The notes beneath the pieces are model-generated. The model was given only the letters and a program-made list of their open reading frames with translations, was not told where the DNA came from and ran no database searches. The translations under genes were made by a program, and so were the position numbers. A stretch of DNA of 64,000 bases from NCBI GenBank assembly GCA_022360315.1, contig JAKSDA010000065.1, positions 62,001 through 126,000 of the forward strand. Reading direction: 5' to 3'. Shown here piece by piece: positions 34,631-43,400 of the stretch (positions within the stretch are counted from its first letter, which is position 1; each line of letters opens with the position of its first letter). Source of the stretch: Pseudomonadota bacterium (GTDB lineage: Bacteria; Myxococcota_A; Polyangia; Haliangiales; Haliangiaceae).

Positions 34631-35426
34631 ACAACTCACCTGGTAGTGTTCTTCATCCCCGCGGCAATGAGCGGTCTCGTTTCCTAACAACCACTTGCGC
34701 CTGACAGCCGCATACCTGCTGCCTGCTGCCAATACAAAGGGCCGAGTCACTATCGACTGCCTGCCCGACCTGCCCATACCACTGACCAGCCAACGAACCA
34801 GCTGGTACGCTCTCACAGCTAAAAACTCTACTTTCCACAACTACAGGTCGCCCCACGCTTCCAGACCTCGCGAGTCGCCGACTCGAAGGTTCCAGTAGCA
34901 ATCACACGGTATCTCGGTCTCAGCTAGCATCTCTGCGTTTAGACCATTTCAACAATAGAATTTGTAAAGAAAATAACGTGTGATTTTCTCTGAAATACTC
35001 TCTGTATATCTCACACACAAACCAAATAGAAAAAACGGCCTCCAGTACGTGGCTTTGCCACGTGGAACCAGCATTGTGGTTTTGCTACACGAGTGGACGC
35101 GAATGCAATGTCGCACGATTGTCACAGAGATCAGTGTAGCTCGTTGGCTGTTTCATTTGATGTAAATCACTCGAGACTCTGCTATCGTTTCGATCGCTCT
35201 TTCGTATCCATCAGGCAAAATTTTGCCTCGACCGACTCGGGTGTAAACATACGTGGTCTACTCTTGGGTACGAGAGGTGAGGAGGTAGCATCAGCAATAC
35301 AAACCAGCGGTTTGTGACATCGAACTCGGCACAGCATCGGGATAGCCACACTGCTGATACCTTTACCTGCTGTAAAAGAGATAATAAAGAATAGCAATCT
35401 TAGTTGCAGCCAAGGAGTACGTTGTG
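34631..35426. other. AT-richer intergenic stretch
   Basis: The 796 bases between the EnvC-like and QueC-like genes have no convincing reading frame. The part from about 34910 to 35400 is visibly richer in A and T than its surroundings. It holds a 7-bp stem with 3-base loop at 35047-35063. The promoter of the next gene should be in its last 100 bases, but no clear boxes were identified. The composition suggests a foreign or regulatory segment. Confidence 0.5.
35047..35063. other. Small perfect hairpin
   Basis: A 7-bp perfect stem with a TTT loop. No U-run follows on either strand, so it is not a typical terminator. Function unknown. Confidence 0.35.
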
Positions 35427-37298
35427 ATGGGAAACGATCATCTAGCTGAGCAATGGCAGCTAAACCTGTGTCTACCAAAAGAAGCTGACAGAGAGAAAAT
35501 CCCGACTCCTCTGTGGGATCTGATCGCCATTGCGCTGAAAAGCTACGAGCTCGACGCTCACGATCGCGCTCGTGACCGTTACCACGCAAACTCGCACTCG
35601 AACTGGGTACCCGTGGAATGCCCCGCGTTCTGGCAAACAGAGGCGGCGAGTAATGAACTGTTTCAGGTGCTGCGCGATTTTTGGCAAAAGCGAGTCGAGC
35701 TGGAACTACTCAGTCCCAGCGAGGATCGCTATATGAAATATCAGATTTCGATCACGACGCAAGACACCGTATCTGTTTCCAGAGCTACACAGGGTACCCG
35801 CATTCACGCATTCTCGATCACTCCTGATTGCTTGGCCGCAGTGCAGCGACAACTCGAAAACGATCAAGAGGACCTGGTACTCGTCACGCTTGAAGACCAT
35901 CTCACCGCAGCGCGGCGGGTGGACTCGCTCGCCGAGATGCTCGAACATTGTTTCCCCGCCGCTCGCTCACAGGTGGTGGCAACATCTCTGTGCAGCCTCA
36001 CCCCCTTTGCCCCTTCCATACATGGAACTTCGAGCCTTTTGCACCTTCTCGTCGCGATCGCGGTCGCTCTTGCGCTCGATATTGATGAGATCTGTTTTCC
36101 CCAGAACGGCATCGAGAACTTGCAGCTGCCTGTGACAATGGCGGCAATTGCAATGCCGAGCGCGCGAACGGCTAATCCTGGAGTTACTGAAGCCTTGAGT
36201 AGCCTGATCTCGCGAATGGTGGGCAGGCATTTTGCGATCACCAATCCATTTCTTTCGAACACACCAAATGAGGTCAGCAACGGTCTGCTCGTCGGCGATG
36301 GGAGTATCCCGCAGAATTCCAGACCAGCCGTCGAGAGCGATTTCTTCGCAACCAATTCGCGCTGCCCCGAGGCTCGACTCGATCGCAGCATCTCGGCGTT
36401 GAGCATGTTCACGCCCCGAGCCAGCCACAGCCTCGGCCTACACAGCGATCCCCTGAACTCATTCGCCGAGCCGGTAAACGACAATCTCGTCGAGTCATTC
36501 ATACAGAACATACGCGAGTTTCCCAAACTGCCCGACAGCGAACTGGCCCGCAGACTGGCCAATCTGCCCGGTGTGCGCTGGTATTCGAGGCAGAGCCAAT
36601 ATGCTGTGGTCAAGAGTCTTCTGCTTCGCCATATAGAGAAGGTCACGGTCGCCCTGACCGAGGTTGTTCGCCATTTTGCAGGTCGACTGGTGACGGGAAC
36701 TCTGCCACCATCGTCGTTTATCGCCCGCGTGGCTAGCCCGGCGCAGACCGAGACGATTCATCATCCGACGTTTCAGCAGCGGGGACAAAAATGGATCATT
36801 TGGTTTGGCGATGGTAATCCTCTATACCTCAATACAACACTTGGAATGAAGTATATCCATTTGCTTTTACAATATCCCAAACGAGACTACTCGGCCATCG
36901 AATTGCGGGCTGCCGTGGAAGGTCAGGCCGTGCTGATCAACAGTACGATGAGTGTCGTCGATGCAAAATCACTATCCTCATACCGTGCCTATTTGCGCGA
37001 ATTGCGGATGGAACTCCAGGTAGCCAACGATAACAATGATCTGGGGCGGGCAAGTCAGGTGCAGCGCGAGATCGAGAAGCTCAGCACAGAGATTCGCCGA
37101 TGTGCTGGCCCCGGTGGTCGGCCCCGCGAAATCGGCGAAATCGAGCGGGCGAGAAAGTCGGTTTCCAATGCAATCCACCGCACTCTGAGGAAAATTCGAT
37201 CGGTTCATCCCGCGTTCGCCATGCACCTGGCGGCAACCCTGCAAATCGGCACATATCTGCGCTACGATCCCAGCGAGGAGATATCGTGGATCACGTGA
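35427..37298 (+). CDS. QueC/QatC-like protein lacking the PP-loop, with C-terminal helical domain
   Basis: A cytoplasmic protein of 623 residues. The middle (about 125-300) resembles QueC-like proteins of the QatC type: strand IHAFS, LVTLEDH, then LLHLLVAIAVALALDIDEI and PQNGIENLQLP (the family's ENG region), and ITNPFLSNTPNEV. But the ATP-binding SGGxDS loop is replaced by S-ITPDC (residues 130-135), so nucleotide activation is probably lost. The C-terminal part (about 450-620) matches a domain common in large actinobacterial and myxobacterial regulators: a winged-helix-like GMKYIHLLLQYP segment, a coiled coil (YRAYLRELRMELQVANDNN), GGRPREIG and a final helix HPAFAMHLAAT. A GTG at 35424 directly precedes ATG 35427; AAGGAG lies upstream. 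QatC is a phage-defence component, but the other Qat genes are absent here. Confidence 0.72.
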   Translation: MGNDHLAEQWQLNLCLPKEADREKIPTPLWDLIAIALKSYELDAHDRARDRYHANSHSNWVPVECPAFWQTEAASNELFQVLRDFWQKRVELELLSPSEDRYMKYQISITTQDTVSVSRATQGTRIHAFSITPDCLAAVQRQLENDQEDLVLVTLEDHLTAARRVDSLAEMLEHCFPAARSQVVATSLCSLTPFAPSIHGTSSLLHLLVAIAVALALDIDEICFPQNGIENLQLPVTMAAIAMPSARTANPGVTEALSSLISRMVGRHFAITNPFLSNTPNEVSNGLLVGDGSIPQNSRPAVESDFFATNSRCPEARLDRSISALSMFTPRASHSLGLHSDPLNSFAEPVNDNLVESFIQNIREFPKLPDSELARRLANLPGVRWYSRQSQYAVVKSLLLRHIEKVTVALTEVVRHFAGRLVTGTLPPSSFIARVASPAQTETIHHPTFQQRGQKWIIWFGDGNPLYLNTTLGMKYIHLLLQYPKRDYSAIELRAAVEGQAVLINSTMSVVDAKSLSSYRAYLRELRMELQVANDNNDLGRASQVQREIEKLSTEIRRCAGPGGRPREIGEIERARKSVSNAIHRTLRKIRSVHPAFAMHLAATLQIGTYLRYDPSEEISWIT

Positions 37299-37486
37299 AG
37301 TTCCGATGCGCTAACGAAGACTTGTCGCAGAAAATTTCGTCCTCGGTGATCCAAGTCGACTCGCGGCCAGTAGTAGGAGGAAACAATAGGAAAGCAGCGC
37401 CTTGCGGGTATGCCCAATGCCCGTCCGTCGCAATTCTGCGCCAGCCGGGCGACAACGTGCTGCACACTGGCCGAGGATTTCACGCG

Positions 37487-37999
37487 ATGAAAAAACTCAG
37501 TACTTTTGTCACGCTCACCTGCGTACTCTCCATCACTGCTGCATGCAGCGACAGTGAAGATTCCGACCTCGATATGACCGCTGCGGACTTCGAGTGTATT
37601 GGCGACTGGCCGAAGGTCGGAAGGTTTCACATCACCAACAAACTGGGCCAGCAAGCAGAAGCAGAGGAAGTCGCGCGAGCCAGCGATGGCGGCACATTTC
37701 CGGTCGGTACGATCATCCAGCTTATTCCCGCTGAAGCCATGGTCAAACGCCGCTCTGGCTTCAGCCCGGAGACCAACGATTGGGAGTTCTTTTTTCTCGA
37801 GGTGAGCGAGACCGGCACGGTAATCCTCGACCGCGGCACGAGCCAGGTGAAAAACCAATTCGACCGCACCTGCATCGGTTGTCACAGTGAAGCCGACGCC
37901 AAATGGGATCTGGTGTGCGCAACCGACCATGGCTGCGAAGCACTCCCAATCACCCCGGAGCAGATCGAAGAGATCCAAAAAAGCGATCCCCGCTGCTGA
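37487..37999 (+). CDS. Cytochrome P460-like c-type haem lipoprotein
   Basis: A 170-residue exported lipoprotein: the signal peptide ends in SITAAC (C20). The mature domain has the P460-like pattern (DWPKVGRFHITN start, FFFLEVSETG strand) and one c-type haem site, CIGCH, near the C-terminus. P460 proteins bind a Lys-crosslinked haem and oxidise hydroxylamine or detoxify NO-related species, though many homologues are of unknown function; whether the crosslinking Lys is present cannot be told without an alignment. ATG at 37487 has GAGG ten bases upstream. It lies downstream of the QueC-like gene with a 188-base gap and is convergent with the sigma factor gene. Confidence 0.82.
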   Translation: MKKLSTFVTLTCVLSITAACSDSEDSDLDMTAADFECIGDWPKVGRFHITNKLGQQAEAEEVARASDGGTFPVGTIIQLIPAEAMVKRRSGFSPETNDWEFFFLEVSETGTVILDRGTSQVKNQFDRTCIGCHSEADAKWDLVCATDHGCEALPITPEQIEEIQKSDPRC

Positions 38000-38071
38000 A
38001 CAGAAACACATTGGCGGTGGATCAAACGATCCAACTCGATCGTGCGCGGCTCGACCGTTTTTGCGTTCAGG
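38000..38071. repeat. Copy E4 of the dispersed hairpin repeat
   Basis: It lies in the 80-base gap between two convergent genes. Bases 38000-38028 match the reverse complement of 10681-10709 at 26 of 29 positions, and 38029-38057 match 10561-10589 at 26 of 29. A small hairpin TGGATC-AAAC-GATCCA spans the junction (38018-38033). The position between convergent stops would suit a bidirectional terminator. Confidence 0.7.
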
Positions 38072-38080
38072 TTGTAGCTG

Positions 38081-38956
38081 TTAGGCAGCGACTTGCAGAA
38101 GATCTCGGATTGCACATTCGCTACGGCTGCGCTCGAGAGTGCGGCGCAAATGGGTCCGGATTTTGTGTTTCTTCGAATAAACAGTCTTGAGACTGATCGA
38201 CATCTTGTCCGCAACTCGCGTGGCGTCGAAGCCCCGGGCGTAATAAAGCTCGAGAAACATCCGATCCTTGTGGGAAAACTTGGACAAGAGTTTGTTGAAA
38301 TGGGCCCAGCGCTCTTTTTCTATGAGCACGTCGAGCGGCGTCTGGTTGCACTCGGTATGCGGATCAACGGTCCCGGTGATCCGGTCGAGCATGAGCCCGC
38401 GACTCGAACTGCGCAGAAAGTCGTACGCCGCGTTGCAGGCGATCAATCCCAACCAAGAACCGAGCTTGGTACCGCGATCGGGATTGAACTGGCGCAGCTT
38501 GCTCATGTCATTGCGCCATAGCTGAATCAAGACTTCGGCGAAAACTTCGTCGACGTCCGCATCCGATAACTCGGCTGAATACTTGGCCGTGGTCTTGGTG
38601 ATGCAGCGATACATCAGCGAACGATAACGGCGCAGTAACTCGGTCCAGGCGCGCTCTTCACCGCGAAGAACCAGCCGTAAAAGCTTTCGGTCGGACCAGT
38701 CGGAGGGATGTAAATCAGGTCGAATAGCGAGCACGGGCATAATGGGTCGATCCTCTTCACCCTCCTGCCAAGCAAACAGTGTGCCTCTTGTAACTAGCTG
38801 AAATAACTCATTCCCATCCGGAAGTAGCGGCCTGGGCCACCGCTTGTTGGTGATTTGCACCAAAAACATTTTTTGCAGGGGAAGGTTCACTGCCCGGCTG
38901 CCGTAAACAGAGTCGACTACATAGTCTGCCGCGGGCGGGGGTTCCATGTTTTCCAT
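38081..38956 (-). CDS. ECF-type RNA polymerase sigma factor
   Basis: A 291-residue sigma-70 family protein. Region 2 is DVDEVFAEVLIQLWRND...FNPDRG.KLGSWLGLIACNAAYDFLR (about residues 145-190), with the core-binding and -10 recognition helices. Region 4 is DRMFLELYYARGFDATRVADKM followed by the helix-turn-helix ISLKTVYSKKHKIRTHLRR (about 235-280). An N-terminal extension of roughly 80 residues, longer than usual for ECF factors, contains no recognised domain. ATG at 38956 has GGGAGG six bases upstream; an upstream in-frame ATG at 39001 lacks one. No anti-sigma gene is adjacent, so control is not evident. The target regulon is unknown. Confidence 0.88.
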   Translation of the reverse strand: MENMEPPPAADYVVDSVYGSRAVNLPLQKMFLVQITNKRWPRPLLPDGNELFQLVTRGTLFAWQEGEEDRPIMPVLAIRPDLHPSDWSDRKLLRLVLRGEERAWTELLRRYRSLMYRCITKTTAKYSAELSDADVDEVFAEVLIQLWRNDMSKLRQFNPDRGTKLGSWLGLIACNAAYDFLRSSSRGLMLDRITGTVDPHTECNQTPLDVLIEKERWAHFNKLLSKFSHKDRMFLELYYARGFDATRVADKMSISLKTVYSKKHKIRTHLRRTLERSRSECAIRDLLQVAA

Positions 38957-39004
38957 CGACGACCTCCCTCTTCTCTGCGACTGTATTCCAAGCACGGGCA
39001 TGCT

Positions 39005-41182
39005 TTACCATACGTCGCAAGTAGTGGGCGGGTTCATGGAGGTGCCTCTGGTACAGGCGAACGCCTCGGCGAACTCGGGTGTATTTTGCAGCGTGCCGAG
39101 AATCTGCAAGCGCGGTGGGGAATGACTGTCGACCATCACGCGCCGGCGGGTTTCGGCCTCGCGCGTCTCGGCGCACCAGGCCTGACCAACCGCTACAAAG
39201 AACTGCTGATCTTCGCTGAGCCCATCGGCTACGTACACTGTGTCGGCTGTCTGACGCAGACTGCGGTAGGCACGAAATGCCAGTTTCACCCCGCCCAGGT
39301 TGGCGATATTTTCTGCCAGGGTGAGTTTCCCGTTCAGGTATAGACCGGGCAAGGGCTCGAATCTGCTGAACTGATCGACCAGGCACCGCCCTTTCTGTTG
39401 AAACCTCGCCGCATCTTCGTCCTGCCACCAATAGTGCAGGTTGCCGTGGCCGTCGAACTGGGCTCCAATATCGTCGAGGCTGTGGGTAAGCTGGTGCCCG
39501 ATGATCATGCCGATACTGCCCAGGTTGGCAGCGACGCTGCGGTCGGCGTCAAAGAACGGCGGCTGGAGAATACCGGCTGGCACTACCAGTTGATTGGCCA
39601 GCGGGTTGTATGACGCTGCCGCCGTCTGCGGGGTCGCGAACCACTCGCGGCGGTTGTGTGGTTTCTCCACCTTATCGAGCTGTCGCCGCACGTGGAAAGC
39701 CCGGGCAGCGAGCACATTGCGAATATGGCTCGCCCGATCGACGGTAAAATCGTAACTCTGCCATGTTTCTGGATAGCCTATGAGATGGCTCATCAAGGTC
39801 AGCTTGCGCAGGGCTTGCGTTTTGGTTTCGGCCTTCATCCACGACAATCCGCCGACTTCGACGGCAAATGCCCGCGCGATTTCGCGGACGATGGTCTCGG
39901 CGGCCGCTTTGCTGTGAGCGGAAAAATGGTCGGCCACGTAGCGCTTGCCGAGCAACTCGCCGATAGCCCGGTCAGTGGCGCGAATACAGCGTTTCCGCCG
40001 GGGCTTTTGGGCAGGCTGGCCAGTGAGTCGCCTGCGCAGGGCAAAATCCTCGTCCACGTATTTCTCGGCCAGCGCTGAAGCCATGCTGCTCAGAACGTGC
40101 CACTGCAAGTAATGACTCCACACCGAGGGTTTGGTCCATCTGAGGAGCTCGTCGAGGCGCTTGAAGTACTGTGGAGTGGTCACACTAATCGCCTGTAGAT
40201 CAGGCCGACCGAGTGCGACAAAGTATGCATCCCAGTCAAATCCCCGGGCCAGTTCAGTCAGCCCGGTGCGGTCGATCTTGTTGTACATGCCCTCGATGTC
40301 ACGGCGCTGCACTCTGGTCTTGGTGACCCGCGCGAGCTCGGTCTCGAGCTGCAAAACGTCGCGGGCAGCTTTTTGTGCCGCCGCCCGGGATCTTCCGGTG
40401 AGTTGAAACATGCGCTGAACATGTAGGCGATAGAACGTACGCATCTCGGTCGCGTTTTTGTCGCCTTTTAAGTAATAATCTCGATCTGGTAGGCCGAGCC
40501 CTGCCGTGTCCACAAATAGAATATTGGTCGACGCATCGCGAAAATCCGGCTCTACATCGAGACGGAATACCGACCAAATAGCGTACCGGTGGAGTTCGGT
40601 GATCGCCGCGGTCAACTGAGCGGCTTTTTGGGGCCGACGCGTCCTCTTCAGGAGACCGGCGAGGCCCGATATACCGGCTTTTTCGATCGCTGCCTCGTCC
40701 ATGCACGCGCCGTAGAACGCGCCTAGCTTGGCCACATCGGGATCGGAGCTCGCTGCCTGTACCGATTCTTCGAGGATGCGCTCGAGAATCGCTTCATTGC
40801 GCTCGATCAATTCGTGCAGGCGACCGAAGCGCGCTTTATCGTCGGGAATCTCGATTTTGTCCAGCCAGCCTCCACAGGCGAAGCGGAAAAAATCCCCGCA
40901 CGCTTCGGCTTTGCGATCCATGGCCGCGCTATCGAGTCCGACCTCGGACAGACTCATCTGCTCGACCCGTGGCGCTATTTTCGGCTGGACGCTGGCCGTC
41001 TGGACGCTAGTCGGCCGCTCGGTTGGTGCGGCTTTGGATGCTCCGCTGCTCGACACGTCACTGCTCGTGTCGAACGCCTCGGGCTTGGATGCTGTTGGTG
41101 CTTGCCCGGTCTGCGATGGGCCGCACGACACCAGCACGGCGGCGCAAACCAGAACTTGGGCATAAGAAACGCGGGGTGTCAT
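39005..41182 (-). CDS. M13 (neprilysin/PepO) family lipoprotein, probable pseudopeptidase
   Basis: A 725-residue exported lipoprotein (signal peptide ending LVSC, C20) with a Ser/Thr/Pro-rich linker, then the whole M13 domain. Family landmarks are clear: SLSEVGLDSAAMDRKAEACGDFFRFACGGW, YNPLANQLVVPAGILQPPFFD, and VGQAWCAETREAETRRR near the end. The zinc motif HExxH reads H563-Q-L-T-H567 and the second motif ExxxD reads E624-N-I-A-N628. So zinc ligands (two His and Glu) remain, but the catalytic Glu and the stabilising Asp are both amides. It probably binds zinc and peptide without cutting. It starts 66 bases after the PHP gene and is likely its operon partner. Start ATG at 41182. Confidence 0.9.
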   Translation of the reverse strand: MTPRVSYAQVLVCAAVLVSCGPSQTGQAPTASKPEAFDTSSDVSSSGASKAAPTERPTSVQTASVQPKIAPRVEQMSLSEVGLDSAAMDRKAEACGDFFRFACGGWLDKIEIPDDKARFGRLHELIERNEAILERILEESVQAASSDPDVAKLGAFYGACMDEAAIEKAGISGLAGLLKRTRRPQKAAQLTAAITELHRYAIWSVFRLDVEPDFRDASTNILFVDTAGLGLPDRDYYLKGDKNATEMRTFYRLHVQRMFQLTGRSRAAAQKAARDVLQLETELARVTKTRVQRRDIEGMYNKIDRTGLTELARGFDWDAYFVALGRPDLQAISVTTPQYFKRLDELLRWTKPSVWSHYLQWHVLSSMASALAEKYVDEDFALRRRLTGQPAQKPRRKRCIRATDRAIGELLGKRYVADHFSAHSKAAAETIVREIARAFAVEVGGLSWMKAETKTQALRKLTLMSHLIGYPETWQSYDFTVDRASHIRNVLAARAFHVRRQLDKVEKPHNRREWFATPQTAAASYNPLANQLVVPAGILQPPFFDADRSVAANLGSIGMIIGHQLTHSLDDIGAQFDGHGNLHYWWQDEDAARFQQKGRCLVDQFSRFEPLPGLYLNGKLTLAENIANLGGVKLAFRAYRSLRQTADTVYVADGLSEDQQFFVAVGQAWCAETREAETRRRVMVDSHSPPRLQILGTLQNTPEFAEAFACTRGTSMNPPTTCDVW

Positions 41183-41247
41183 GATTCGGCGCAGCCTATC
41201 ACGGAATTGACGGCGGTCCCGCTCCTGGATAGATGTGGTCCGCCTGG

Positions 41248-42090
41248 TTATTGGCGTTGTTCTTTCTGTTCCCGCTCCTGGATCTCGGGAATGGCTGGAC
41301 GCGGTCGCAGCTTGCCCGTTCCCTTGATCAGGTTGCGCACGAAGCGCGCTTGTCTGAGCGCCAACGCACAGGCGGTGTCGGCAGCGCGCAAGAAGCGAGT
41401 TCGTGCGCTGGGTGCGGGCGGCCAGGGGTCCAGTTCGAACACTCCATTGGTCATGGTGTAGCGGCCGGAGCGCAGGCTGGCCAGAAGCTCTTCGCGAGTG
41501 AGCGATGCCACCCGCACGCGGAATACCAGAGACGAGAAGTGCTTGCCAAAATGGGCGTCCTGGCCGCAGAACGCAAGTTTGCCGGGGCGCACAAAGTCGT
41601 AGTTGCCGAGCGGTGCGATCCATGGTCCGTCATAAGCCAGTTTGGAATTCCACACCTCGATTCCATCAACCGCGTCGAGGAGCTCGCTCGTGATCAGGCC
41701 CGGGGATCCGGCATACTTGCGCGGATGGGACAAGATCGCCAGACCTCCGCGTTTTTTGATCGCCCCAGCCAGCTCGGCTGGAGCGGTCGGAAAATCGTCG
41801 ATATAGCCGGCGCCGTAGCCCAGGATGTGTAGCATATGGTCGCACGTGTACTCGATGGACGGAAACATGAGAAACGAATCGTTGCTCAGGGCCCGGCATG
41901 TCCGCACGAGCTCTTCGAACGCGGCGCGGGACAGGTGATTTGAGTGTTCGCTGACCAGGACAAAATCCCACCCCCGCGCGCGGGCGATGTGAGCCAACTG
42001 GTCCGGGGTGTAGTAGCCGTCGTAGGAATAGTAGGTGTGCACGTGGGCAATACCCGTCACAGTGCGCATCGGCGGTCGCGTTTCGGTCAT
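41248..42090 (-). CDS. PHP-domain metal-dependent phosphoesterase-like protein
   Basis: A 280-residue PHP (polymerase and histidinol phosphatase) domain protein. Metal-binding motifs in order: AHVHTYYSYDG near residue 15, VSEHSNH, PSIEYTCDHMLHIL, LSHPRKY and FCGQDAHFGKH. These are the usual trinuclear site of PHP hydrolases. Its start overlaps the ATP-grasp stop by four bases. A C-terminal Arg/Lys/Glu-rich helix follows the domain. The coupled partners suggest a phosphatase or nuclease step in a cell-surface or peptidoglycan-related pathway, but the substrate is unknown. Confidence 0.88.
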   Translation of the reverse strand: MTETRPPMRTVTGIAHVHTYYSYDGYYTPDQLAHIARARGWDFVLVSEHSNHLSRAAFEELVRTCRALSNDSFLMFPSIEYTCDHMLHILGYGAGYIDDFPTAPAELAGAIKKRGGLAILSHPRKYAGSPGLITSELLDAVDGIEVWNSKLAYDGPWIAPLGNYDFVRPGKLAFCGQDAHFGKHFSSLVFRVRVASLTREELLASLRSGRYTMTNGVFELDPWPPAPSARTRFLRAADTACALALRQARFVRNLIKGTGKLRPRPAIPEIQEREQKEQRQ

Positions 42091-43400
42091 CGCTCCATGG
42101 TTCCTTCGTTCGATTGTCGAGACCCCCCCTCGTCATTGTGACTTTCTGCAGCGGCAGAAGTGTTGTTGATGCGGCATTGATTGACAAGGCGCGCTGCGTA
42201 GTGCGCGCACTCGATGCAAAACGGTTTGATGTCGCCGCGCCGCAGTACTTCGAGTCGGGTTGGGCGAGGCCAGGGGGCCAAGAAGTCGCGCACGGCCGCG
42301 AAACGGGTGGGAAACTCGCCCATATAGCCAGGTGGGCGGCCGCGCAGCGCCCGCACGAGCGATTGAATGTCGCCGACGAGCCATCGGCTGCATACTCCGA
42401 CTGCGTACTCATCCGGCCAGTTCACGGTTTCTCCGCGGGCCATTCGGTACCATGCGTGCGGAAATTCCTGGCCCGCGTCGATTGCCAGTTGCAACGAGCC
42501 CCAAAATCGCCCGCCGTTGATCTCCATGAGGACGGCGCATCCCGATTCTGCGTCGACTCGAAATTCAACCATCATAGGGCCAGTAAACTCGAGGTCGGCG
42601 GCCAGGCGCTCAGCGTGCCGGCCCGCATCGGTCGGATAGGCCACGCTCTGGCGCAGCGCGCTCGCCGAACCAGTAGGCACCACATCGCGAATGCGGCGAT
42701 GGGCAAACCGCATGACCGGCCGGCCGCGATCACAGAGAAGAAACACACCCATGCCCCGGCCCGGAATAAAGCGCTGAATCAACGTTGCCGACTGCCCGGC
42801 GTGGCAATCGCGATATGCCCGCACCAGTTCGGCCGGGCTGCGCGCATAGCGAACCCGGCCAGTTTTGACCAGCCGGTGGTTTTTGCGGACAACACTCTGT
42901 CGGGCTTTGACCACCACTGGATAGTGGATGCGGCGAGCCAGATCGTCGAGCTCGGCAATTGAATTCACAATATGGGTATCCGGACTCGGCACGCCGAGTT
43001 TCTGCGCCCGCGCGAGCGTTTCGGCCTTATCACATGCTGCGCGAAAACTCGCTTCGGGCGGCACAGCCAGGATGGCCCCGGTCGACTCGATCGCATCGCG
43101 CCCTGCATAACAAGCGTGGTGCCAGCGGTCGGAATTGGGCATGATCACCACGCCGGATCGCTTTTTCAGGTAATCGACCAGGCAATCGAGGGCCGCGCGA
43201 GAGTCGCGCGCGAGAGGAGGATGGAGCAGAAATTCGGCGCAGTACGTGGAAGCGGCGGCGCAGGCCAGGCGTACATCGGCACCGACGGCCACGCCGAGAC
43301 CGTGCTGTCCCAGGTTGCGCACGACAGCCAGACTGGAATGGGCCGCGCCGTCGAGGACGAGTACGTCGATGGTCGGCCTCATCACTCGATGACCGCTCAC
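42087..43400 (-). CDS. ATP-grasp family ligase
   Basis: A 437-residue carboxylate-amine/thiol ligase of the ATP-grasp fold. The N-terminal domain begins DVLVLDGAAHSSLAVVRNL. ATP-binding features include the HYPVVVKARQS strand, IQRFIPGRGMGVFLL in the central part and MVEFRVD followed by VLMEINGGRFWGSL at the metal site. The protein is of the type found in polysaccharide and surface-polymer clusters. A GTG at 43400 overlaps the deacetylase stop by four bases; ATG at 43382 is the alternative. The substrate pair being ligated is unknown. Confidence 0.88.
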   Translation of the reverse strand: MSGHRVMRPTIDVLVLDGAAHSSLAVVRNLGQHGLGVAVGADVRLACAAASTYCAEFLLHPPLARDSRAALDCLVDYLKKRSGVVIMPNSDRWHHACYAGRDAIESTGAILAVPPEASFRAACDKAETLARAQKLGVPSPDTHIVNSIAELDDLARRIHYPVVVKARQSVVRKNHRLVKTGRVRYARSPAELVRAYRDCHAGQSATLIQRFIPGRGMGVFLLCDRGRPVMRFAHRRIRDVVPTGSASALRQSVAYPTDAGRHAERLAADLEFTGPMMVEFRVDAESGCAVLMEINGGRFWGSLQLAIDAGQEFPHAWYRMARGETVNWPDEYAVGVCSRWLVGDIQSLVRALRGRPPGYMGEFPTRFAAVRDFLAPWPRPTRLEVLRRGDIKPFCIECAHYAARLVNQCRINNTSAAAESHNDEGGSRQSNEGTMER

